Source of the DNA: Puccinia triticina
Lineage: Eukaryota; Basidiomycota; Pucciniomycetes; Pucciniales; Pucciniaceae
Length of the DNA: 64,000 nucleotides
Direction: 5' to 3'
NCBI RefSeq assembly: GCF_026914185.1
Contig: NC_070558.1
Location: 6,085,501-6,149,500, forward strand
In this document: positions 56,229-64,000 of the stretch, piece by piece
How positions within the stretch are numbered: the stretch's first letter is position 1
How the letters are laid out: each line of letters opens with the position of its first letter
Translations under genes and position numbers: made by a program
The notes under the pieces: generated by a model
Seen by the model: only the letters and a program-made list of their open reading frames with translations
The model's database searches: none
Told to the model about the DNA's origin: nothing

Positions 56229-57120
56229 TGTCTAGATTTCCCCACCACGGAAGAAACAGCCAAGCGCTGCCGCAGGGGAAATACTAGATTTGAGGAGAAA
56301 CAAAGTAAGCCTCAGAAGTTTCAGCCATGAAACCAAAGATATGAGACTCACATTTAGCCTCCTCCATCTTCATTTCACAGACAAAACCAGCCACAAGACG
56401 CCAAGGGAACGCGCCCAAGCCACACAAAACCAGGGAAACGTCAGAAGACCAAGCAGCGGGAGCAGAACAACAAGCAAGGGCGACTTGTGAGTATATAAGG
56501 AGCTTGAAATAGCACCTGAGATAGGAAACCCAGGCTAACCAGTCTATCCATCTCACAAATAACTCCTCTTAGATCCATAGCAGCAAGAATCTCATTGCAC
56601 TTGTTAGCCACCAGAATAAGCCCTAATATGATTAGGTAAGTGGTCCAAAGTTCCAAAGAAAGAAAAAGATGAGATATATTATAGTCTGACAAGCAACGAT
56701 TTCACAGGCACCAATCAGACAGCCCGTTGCAGAAGGAACTTCAAGTTATTGAAAGAGACAAGCTATTCACAACAACAACAGAGGTACAGGAGAATCTGTG
56801 TCTCGTGATAAAACCACAAGAAAGAAAAACAGTAAACTAACTATACTGTTCAGCAGATAACTTTATCCCAATCTGCCCTTTTTTCCTTTGATCTACCTTC
56901 CATCTTCACACTCTCCACGCCTTTGTTCATACACAACAGCTCTAGCATCACCAGCTGTGATTTGCTGAACTCAGCCAGACCAAGTGCAGCAGACAATCGA
57001 CCTGCTCTTAGGTACAATTCTCTTTCATTCATTCATTCATTCTCAGTTTTGCCTTTGTTGTACATAAATCAATTAAGACCCTAATTAGAAATAAATCTCT
57101 TAGTTGCTTGAAAATTTACA
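56229..57120 (+). repeat. 3' LTR of the 15.1-kb copia element
   Basis: It begins TGTCTAGATTTCCCC and ends GAAAATTTACA, followed by the target duplication ACATC. A TATA-like TATATAAG is at 56,492-56,499, matching the 5' LTR. It has an extra CATTC unit near 57,040 compared with the 5' copy. Confidence 0.9.
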
Positions 57121-57857
57121 ACATCCACGCCTTTGTTGCCGCAAGAAAACCCTAGTACATTGCTAATTCATTCATCCAATACTTCTGTAACGTCCTCACA
57201 ACTCGACGAAGAGGCTGCTATTTGACCTAGCTATGAACTACCCTTCTCTATTTGTCTTGCGCATTCAGCCGTAGATAACGTCCACACCTATGCTTCCGGT
57301 ATGTGGGACAGCTTTAAGCTTGAGGAAGTCAACGCTCTTTGTCACTACATTCAGCAAGGCCTCCTTGCTTTGGCCCGTGAGGATCTCAACGACCCAGCCG
57401 CCGCGCAAAACGCCCATCTTTGTTTGTATAGCCGGTTCCATGACGCTTTTTCACATGTATGTCGAATGAGTACTGTATGTAAAGGGGGTAAGTATAAGGT
57501 AAAAAATGATGATACTCATTTGTTTTTGTTTTTGTTTTTAGATGGATACCCATTCCATAATTGACGCAATGATAGTGGAATGCGTTGGAATTATTGAGGG
57601 CCAATGCCCTGGCCGGTCTTGCTGGCTTCTTACTGTGTTTACTTGAGCCTTTATTTTGCTCAAGAGAAACCATCACTGTTACACATATTTATTCAGATAC
57701 CTTACCTGTCTGTGGAATCCCTTCTAGTAAACCTGCCCCTCGCAAATTCAGCCGCAGTACCCTGGTCCTGCTTTTGAGCAACACCCTCTTCATCAATACA
57801 CATCCCGAACTGGCCAGCATCTCTCCTTTCATCCAGACCCTGATTAATGGTCTGTGA
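57121..57857 (+). pseudogene. Exon fragments of an unidentified gene
   Basis: After the target duplication a frame from about 57,256 gives NVHTYASGMWDSFKLEEVNALCHYIQQGLLALAREDLND...YSRFHDAFSH. An 85-nt intron (GTATGT at about 57,457, TTTTTAG ending about 57,541) joins it to MDTHSIIDAMIVECVG. A last stretch, APRKFSRSTLVLLLSN...SPFIQTLINGL, ends with a stop at 57,857 in a different frame. The pieces look like genuine coding sequence but I recognise no family, and the frame is interrupted. The copia element appears to have landed just upstream of or within it. Confidence 0.45.
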
Positions 57858-58263
57858 AGTGGATCAGAAGCAAAGGGATGAAAGCTTGAAACTGTAGGCT
57901 TCTTTGAATTGTGGCCCATTTAAAGGACTGAGGCTAAATTAATGTATATCAAAGACCAGAGACTGGAGAACAAACATGTAAGAATCAAAACAATAAGAAA
58001 TACTGAGAAGATAAGACAAACCCTGGATTCAAGTAAAGATAGTGAAAGCAGCAACTGGGAGATAATGGTCTAGATGTGGTTTGAAGAAGCAAAGGTATTG
58101 AGATGAGGAAAACAAACTGTGAGAAGAAGGGCAGTACAACTCTAGTCAAGAAGAAGTAAATAATCAAGGATCTTGAAGCACAACTAATGAACAGATAAAA
58201 GATGTCAGCGGATGATTGGAAGATGGGAAAAGAGAGATGTGAAGGATGGAAATGCCGGTTGCA

Positions 58264-58527
58264 TTTCTCACCAAGTTGTGTCGATATTGAAGCGGTGAGC
58301 GAGTTGAGGCGGAGCAAAAGTTGAAGCGGTGAGGTGAGCAAGTCGATGAGCGAGTTGAAAGGTGAGCAAGTCAATGAGCAAGTTGAAAGGTGAGCGAGTC
58401 GATGAGTGGGTTGAAGCGGTGAAGTAAGGGACGACAAAGCGGTGGATCACAGGAGCAATGGCGCACAAGAGATGCCACGCACAAGCGCACAAGTTGCATA
58501 GCATGTGATTGCGCTTGAGTTTCAACA
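58264..58527 (-). repeat. 3' LTR (part) of a minus-strand copia element, with 28-bp minisatellite
   Basis: On the minus strand the LTR begins TGTTGAAACTC (58,527) directly after a polypurine tract (AAGTTGAGGGGGG, 58,528-58,541). Between 58,290 and 58,410 it contains four imperfect copies of a 28-bp unit, GAGCAAGTCGATGAGCGAGTTGAAAGGT. The other LTR at 61,617-61,802 matches it. Its far end is somewhere between 57,860 and 58,264; I could not fix it. Confidence 0.75.
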
Positions 58528-59147
58528 CCCCCCTCAACTTGGGGAGTAATGGACCAAAAAACACTTTGCTCGTAGCTGGTTCAGAGAGTCTAGGTTGCTA
58601 GCTTTTGTGAATGTATCAGCAATCATGTCTTTGGATGGAATTAGTGTAACCAAGATTTCATTCTTGTCTTTCAGATCACGCAGCCACTTCATCTTGATGT
58701 CAAGATGTTTGGTTTTAGAATTTGATCCAAAGTTTTTTATCTTTTCCGCCAGTCCGCGATTATCAATAGGAAATAGAGAGTTGGATTCAGTTGTTCATTG
58801 CATAATTCTTCAACCAAAAGTTTTATCCATTGGTTTTATTGAACACTGTTGGCTAGTGCATTCATTTCTGCCTCTGTCAAAGAATGTGTGATGTTGCGCT
58901 GTCGCTTACTGTTCCAGGCTACAGGGCAACTCTTCCAGAAGCAGATAGACCCACTTTGAGACAGGCAAGTGTCCAAATCATCTGCCCAAGTTGCATTGGT
59001 GTAATGTTGAAGAGATTCAGCTATATTTGGATCTGGTTGGAGTTTGAGATGCCGGTTTTTTGTACCAGAGACATACTTCCAGCAGTGTGTAACTTCTTTC
59101 CAGTGAGCCATGCCAGGTTCATTGTTGTAGCTAGAAAGTATTGACAC
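58528..59147 (-). pseudogene. Copia RNase H, minus strand (pseudogene)
   Basis: 58,836-59,147 reads GMAHWKEVTHCWKYVSGTKNRHLKLQP, then a YTNATWADD block and SLTEAEMNAL, the copia RNase H order. The sequence between 58,836 and the polypurine tract is degraded. It is in a different frame from the upstream RT, so pol is frameshifted between them. Confidence 0.8.
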
Positions 59148-60100
59148 CGCCGGGGCAAGATCTGGCCGAGTCCAACAGGAAAGGTAATTCAGAATACCAG
59201 TGAATGTTTGATAATTGATGTTCAGTTTTGCAAATTCATCTTTTTCAGATTGAGTGGCTGGTGTATTCCGACTGACAAGGGAGTGTTGACCGGTTTACAA
59301 TCCGACATGCCAATTAGATTTAGGCCTTTTTTGATCAATTTTTCTCGAGATAGAGTAATGGCGTCTTCTGAGATTTCAACGTCCATTCCTAGTAGCGTGT
59401 CAGTTTCATGAGCGGTGGAGTTCGGAAACCAATGTAAGAAAAGATCTTCAAGGATATCTACATTTCCGACAACAATAAGATCATCTACGTGGAAGAAATT
59501 GATTGAATTCTTGTCTGAGTGAATGAACAAACAAGGATCAGAAGTAGACTGTTGGTAATTGATGTTATTGAACCACGACGTCAAAGTTTTGTACCAATTT
59601 GCTGGTGCTTGTTTTAAACCATAGAGCAGCTTTTTCAGACGGAGAAACGGAGCTTTTCTTGAAGACCCTTCTGGTGTTTTTATGTAAAGTTCTTCTTTCA
59701 ATGGAGCATACAGAAAGGCGCTCTTGACATCAAATTGTCTAACTGGTAATTTCTTGTCAATTGCGTATAATAGAACTATGAGTAGAGTGGTGAACTTTCC
59801 AGTGGGCGCAAAGGTGTCGCCGTAGTCTTTGCCTTCTCTCTGAAGAAATCCTTGAATACACAGTCTCGCTTTCTTCCTTTCTGCAGCAGACAGAGTAGCA
59901 GGTTTAGTTTTGAAGATCCACAGCGTATGCAGAAAGCAATCAGGAGTGTCAAACATGTCTTCCCAGACTTCATGATGTTCGATGTTTGACAACTCTTCAT
60001 CTGCCGCTTTTGACCATTGATCCTTTTCAGCAGATTTCATGGCCTTCTTGAAGGAAGTAGGATTAGAGGCGAGATAGGAGTATTTAGCTGGTTTAACTTG
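59148..60100 (-). pseudogene. Copia reverse transcriptase, minus strand
   Basis: The open frame 59,222-60,040 (272 codons) covers the RT: DQWSKAADEELSNIEHH, KARLCIQGFLQREGKDYGDTF, FDVKSAFLYAPLKEELY, LKKLLYGLKQAP, and the catalytic FFHVDDL (equal to YVDD). It is the best preserved retroelement domain in the window. It would reverse-transcribe element RNA, but neighbouring domains are broken. Confidence 0.9.
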
Positions 60101-61214
60101 AGAAGTCCGCTCTCAAAGAGTTCTGCTGACAACTTGTTCAGGAATTAGGCTTGATGCAATTTCATCCTCACTTTCATCAGAGATTAAGTGCGTTAGAATT
60201 CTCCTTTTTGCTAGAGTCCTCATTTTTATCAGATGGGTCTGATCCTTTGGATTCATCATACATAGCAATATCCCAGTTGGAATTTTTGGCCAATGGTGGT
60301 GAATGATCAAGAAATTGAACATTTTTAGTATCTATGATTTTTCCGTTGTCAGACAGTATTTGATATGAACGTAGTTCATCCGTGTAGCCAATAAGTCTTC
60401 CCAGCTTTCCTTTAGGTTTGAGTTTGGAGAAGGATTGTTCTGGTAAGATCAGGTATGAGACACGGTTACCAATTGGATAGAAAAAGCTCAGAGGTAGAGT
60501 GCAATTTTTGAACAATTCAAAGGGACAAGGCTTAGATCGGTGAGTTGGAATTTGATTCAAGGTCAGTGCGCTGACTATGGCAATTTTGTTCCAGTATTTT
60601 TGATCCAGCCCTGAGTCTTGGAGAATGGTGCGCATAGATTCTAGAATTGTCCTGTTGAACCTCTTGGCTAACCCATTTTGTTGAGGAGTATACAAGTCTG
60701 ATATTCATTGTTTAATTAAGTGAGCCGTGCAGTACTTGCTTAGAGCGGAGTTGAGGAATTCAGACCCCCTGTCGGAATGAAGTGTAGTTGGATAATAGCC
60801 CAGTCTTTTTGCTTCTACATTGAGTGGATACGAGATTGTTTCTGCAGTGTCACTTTTGAGTTTGATGGGGATGACAGCGCAAAATCTTGTGCAGCTGTCG
60901 ACAATCATTAGAATGTATCAATGACCTTGATGAGAAGTCGGCCAGATTGGACCTATGAGATCAAGGTGAATCTCCTCAAAGGGTCTAGAGGCAGGCTTGT
61001 GATTTGATCTGAACAAAGCTCTGGTGATTTTTCCAACAGCACAAGATTTGCAGTTGCTGACAATCTTCAACGGAATGCCTAGCTTCTGTCGCAGCCGATG
61101 GTAGCTCACATGTCGTAGCAATTTGTGTATGAACTTGGAAGAGGACAGAAGACTTGTGTGCTCAATGTTATTGAACTCAAGTGAAGGAAGGTTTCCTATG
61201 TAGTTGCCTTTCAT
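60101..61214 (-). pseudogene. Copia GAG-pre-integrase and integrase, minus strand
   Basis: The zinc finger (HKLLRHVSYHRL...CKSCAVGK) and first Asp (HLDLIGP) lie at 60,918-61,214. The second Asp (LHSDRGSEF) lies at 60,705-60,908. The third block, PQQNGLAKRFNRT, has Lys where the catalytic Glu is expected. The C-terminal part extends to 60,177. All are in one frame broken by TGA at 60,918-60,920 and TGA at 60,705-60,707, both at positions where homologues have Arg. It is not functional. Confidence 0.85.
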
Positions 61215-61616
61215 TGAAATTTCATTGTGTTTATTTATTTGAAAGGAATTCTTGTGAAATTGAATAGTAAAGTCTTGAAGCAGGAGACATCAAACAGAGA
61301 GTAGATTCACAACTTGTTGGGGATGTAGAGAACATTATTCAACAAGACCTCTCCAAATTTGTTTTTTAGTCAGATCAAGCCAATGCCCTTAATCTTGAGT
61401 TGATCAGACAAGGAACTTGTTCAAAGCGCATCCTAGCTCTTTGTGTTCTAGAGTATGGAAGAGTCGTTTGTTTGATGTCATGTGAGCGGAGGATCCCAAG
61501 TCAACAATAAAGACATGCTGAGATTTGGAGAGAGATGTGTGAAAACTATTAACAGAAGTCTCCATCTTCTGAGCTGCTGCCTTCTTCTCATAGTGTTCAG
61601 CTTGTTTTTTAGGGTG
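61215..61616 (-). pseudogene. Copia Gag end and protease remnant
   Basis: The minus frame 61,404-61,616 reads HPKKQAEHYEKKAAAQ, then the protease site FIVDLGSSAHM, where the usual D-S-G is D-L-G. 61,215-61,403 is degraded linker. The frame upstream runs into LTR sequence at 61,617 without any Gag, so Gag and the leader were deleted. Confidence 0.7.
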
Positions 61617-61802
61617 GTGAGCAAGTTGATGAGCGAGTTGAAAGGTGAGCGAGTCAATAAGCGAGTTGAAGGGTGAGCGAGTCAATGAGCGGGTTGAAGC
61701 GGTGAAGTAAGGGATGACAAAGCGGTAGATCACAGGAGCAATGGCGCACAAGAGATGCTGCGCACAAGTTGCATAGCGCGTGATTGCGCTCGAGTTTCAA
61801 CA
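61617..61802 (-). repeat. Truncated 5' LTR of the minus-strand copia element
   Basis: It matches the LTR at 58,264-58,527, including the 28-bp minisatellite and the end GAGTTTCAACA (61,802). It stops abruptly at 61,617, where protease-region sequence begins. The junction is an internal deletion joining mid-LTR to pol. Confidence 0.75.
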
Positions 61803-62719
61803 CCATTCAAATCATCAAACTTCTCTTACAGCTTTTTTTTTCTCCAGTTAGAGGCGTGTGGGGTCCAAGCGGAATCACACAAGCTCAGGACTTTGTGGGA
61901 GCCTGAGCTGCGCCCTAACCGCCACACTCCCCAGAAATGATGTGTGAAGCAAAACCAAACACTCCTCAGAAATCATGTGTGAAATCATACTGAGGTGTTA
62001 GTTGATTTAAGTGGGCCATTGTTCTGAATCATACTTTTGTCTTTGACCCACGCTCTATAGAACTTGCGTCTTGCGTATTGTTGATAATACCCCGATATAT
62101 GGTGGAATAACTGAGCTTAGATGCGGCAATGATTCCAGAAATAGGGGGGGTCCAATCGACATTTAACAAACCCGCAAGCTGTGGCATCAGGCGCTGTCCG
62201 TTGAAAGCGCCTATGCCCAAGAAAGCTGGGGTGGCCTTTCTGAGCAAGGAAGGCCTGGCTCCAAGAAATGACCTCCCCTTGTGTCAATTGGAAGCGCTTG
62301 CCACCTGCATGGTATCCTGAGAGGGGACCTTCTGGAAGAGCCTACCTCCAATGGGTGCTGTTTGAGTGCGGCAACCAGGCAAAGGACACCAAGCAGTGCT
62401 GTAAGCCGGTCCCCTGATCCTCTTTGAGTATGTAAGCTGTGAGCCCCCTACAAAGTGTCTTGAAGATGATCTTCAAGAGCCTTGAGGGAAGTCGACAAAA
62501 AAAAAACATAAACTCTAGGTCTTGGATATGTCCAGATTGATTATCTAGGCTGAGGGGAGTCAACAAGAAAAACATAAGTCTTGGATATGTTGTGATTGAT
62601 TTCACAGGTTTCCCAGAAGCCCGGTTGCTTGCCAGAGGTTTCCAAAATAAAAGACCCCTCAACTTCCCAAGCTCTCCTCATCTGCCTGCACCACCCATCA
62701 ATAAACATTGAAAGTTGCC
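61803..62719. other. Non-coding, with a small tandem duplication
   Basis: No supported gene. A unit of about 75 bp (TTGAGGGAAGTCGACAA...GTCTTGGATATGT...GATTGATT) at about 62,481-62,545 is repeated with changes at about 62,550-62,606. Confidence 0.5.
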
Positions 62720-62914
62720 ATGACTTCTAAGGACCAAAAGCTCATCAACCCACCAAATCCATTGGAGGCCTGGAACTTACTAGCCCCTAAAGGCAACCTT
62801 TCATACTTCAAAGGTGTCACCAGACCAGACCACAAAATTTTGCAGTCAATTTCCTCCAGCAAATCCAGAAGTTTTGTCAAAACAACATCCCTCAGAATCC
62901 TCAAGAGCAATTGA
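62720..62914 (+). CDS. Possible small hypothetical ORF (64 aa)
   Basis: ATG at 62,720 opens a frame beginning MTSKDQKLINPPNPLEAW and ending at TGA. The upstream GCC of GCCATGA is compatible with a eukaryotic start. There is no recognisable domain or repeat; it may be the start of a decayed retroelement Gag, or chance. Weakly supported. Confidence 0.2.
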   Translation: MTSKDQKLINPPNPLEAWNLLAPKGNLSYFKGVTRPDHKILQSISSSKSRSFVKTTSLRILKSN

Positions 62915-64000
62915 ACTGTTGTCAAATGTACATTTTAATCTGCTATGCATTTGCCTTTGTGAGTAGTGCCCACCTTGGCCAACAAAAACTATCTTCAACA
63001 GAAACTAATCTTATATCCTTCTATTATTTTGAAGACCATTAACCGTGGTTTTGACCCAGCCAACTTTGGGTTTGGCAGAAATGAGGAGCAAGGGAGGGAA
63101 CACCACACCCAATTTGGTCAACACCATTTCTTCTTCCTATTTTTTTTACTTACGCTTGTATTTTCTAGCCCAAGGAGTTCAGCCATCCAGCTGGTCTGGC
63201 GGTCCAGAGGATTCAAAGGTTCCAGAGTCCAGCAATCCGGAATGAGGAGCAAGGGGGGGAACACCGCAGCCAAGTTTGTCAACCCTATTTCATCTTAGAT
63301 ATTTTATTGTAAGTAACATAGCTGAATGTTACTTATGCTTGTATTTTATAGCCCAAGGAGTTGAGCTGTCCTGAGGAGAGCCTTCTGGCAGAGTTGAGCA
63401 GGCCAAATAATTTTGGCCAACCAATAGTTTTTAATGTTTGCCTGCAATCACACCATCTCCTGCTATGATGTTTTACTTTGTTATCTGCAGCCCAGCTGCA
63501 ATGGATGCTTTGCATGATGCCCAGACAGTGTTCTCATGTTTGGCTCTGTCTTTTCCCCCTTGATAAAGCTTGGTTGACCAGCACAGCCTGATTCCCAGGC
63601 AGGGTGAAATCGCAGGATCATTGAAAATCTCAGTATCATATTGGAACTGATGGCCAGAGTTGGTTGCTGACCGCCCCGGATTTGAAGGTGATCAAAATCC
63701 ACCCCAATGGGGCCTGGATGGTCCGCAACAAACTGCGCTACAGTGTGAAAATGTGATTGGGGTGGTGTTATCCAAGCAACGCCCACATGTATTTTGCGGC
63801 TGCATGTCCAGAGTCCAGTTCCCACTGCGGCCATAACACCGCCACAAGAGCCCACAAGAGCGGGCAACCTTGGCCTTGACAGGCATGGATCATCGTCCCT
63901 CAAAGCCGGCCCTGCACTTTCCAGCTGTTGGTTGCAAGATAAGAGCAACACTTAGATAGACTGTGACATTGAAGCCCCTTTGGTCACCATTGATTGCCGT
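62915..64000. other. Non-coding, with a local duplication
   Basis: A block with AATGAGGAGCAAGGG...GGGAACACC, a GTCAAC tail and TTACGCTTGTATTTTCTAGCCCAAGGAGTT (about 63,080-63,180) recurs with changes at about 63,241-63,362. No gene, RNA or terminal repeat was recognised from there to the end of the window. Confidence 0.5.

Larger units (their letters stand above)
42001..57120 (+). mobile_element. 15.1-kb Ty1/copia retrotransposon insertion with nested and captured DNA
   Basis: Two similar LTRs (42,001-42,884 and 56,229-57,120) in direct orientation bound the element. ACATC flanks it on both sides (41,996-42,000 and 57,121-57,125). Plus-strand copia gag (47.8 kb), protease/integrase (48.3-50.2 kb), RT start (50.3-50.56 kb) and RNase H end (55.97-56.23 kb) lie between. 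The 4.9-kb leader carries host gene fragments, a MITE sits in integrase, and a Mutator-like element occupies the RT/RNase H gap. It cannot be autonomous. Confidence 0.85.

Noticed and set aside
62029..62247. Minus-strand 72-aa frame ending SSIERGSKTKV as a transposase HTH
   Set aside because: A faint HTH-like feel only; no supporting domain, partner frame or terminal repeats.
1..64000. TGA read as a sense codon because it recurs inside coding frames
   Set aside because: TAG and TAA stops and frameshifts also occur in the same elements, genuine gene ends use all stops, and CGA decay explains the cases.

Overview
The window looks like a repeat-dense, largely decayed stretch of nuclear DNA from a rust fungus (Pucciniales, most likely Puccinia). 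The evidence is short GT..AG introns of about 50-90 nt, fungal gag-pol families, rust-type Ty3/gypsy and Ty1/copia elements, a GCM-like Mutator-type transposase, and a HeH/LEM (Src1/Man1 N-terminal) protein of a kind I recall as multicopy in Puccinia. The assignment is from memory of protein families. Almost every coding region has frame breaks. At least eight of the in-frame stops are TGA, as expected if CGA codons decayed at CpG.

Layout. 1-6.0 kb: minus-strand Ty3/gypsy element (gag-protease, RT, integrase) cut by an unrelated LTR at 163/164. 6.3 kb: tRNA-Tyr-like 3' half. 7.1-8.2 kb: copia RNase H fragment with its 3' LTR. 8.2-10.3 kb: non-coding, with diverged tandem duplications. 10.28-38.34 kb: a block bounded by an inverted pair of about 130-143 bp. 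It holds a Tnp2-like (CACTA-type) transposase (minus), a gene built from duplicated exons (minus), a small acidic-protein gene (plus), a HeH/LEM gene (minus, 16.2-20.4 kb), and a divergent plus-strand gene for a Pro/Ser-rich protein with repeated SQFGQS blocks (21.9-38.1 kb).

The last gene is split by a 12,367-bp element (25,167-37,533). It starts CACTA and ends TAGTG, has inverted arms of about 650-690 bp, and is flanked by the 3-bp duplication CCT. Its interior is about 58 copies of a 172-bp satellite with higher-order structure. Near the right end the satellite switches orientation. A solo LTR (33,506-34,472, duplication CTATA) sits inside the array. Removing the element plus one CCT joins the two halves of the host gene in frame.

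38.4-42.0 kb: a Tc1/mariner/IS630-like N-terminal fragment, then non-coding minisatellite-rich DNA. 42,001-57,120: a complete 15.1-kb Ty1/copia insertion with two LTRs and target duplication ACATC. Its leader contains intron-bearing fragments of an RSP5/NEDD4-type ubiquitin ligase and a TPR protein. Its integrase carries a 249-bp TA-flanked MITE. Its RT/RNase H region is replaced by a minus-strand GCM/Mutator-like transposase whose frame runs on into a USP-like deubiquitinase domain. 57.3-57.9 kb: unidentified exon fragments. 58.3-61.8 kb: a minus-strand copia element deleted between its 5' LTR and protease. 61.8-64 kb: non-coding with small duplications.

No clearly intact housekeeping gene, rRNA gene, complete tRNA gene or CRISPR array was found.
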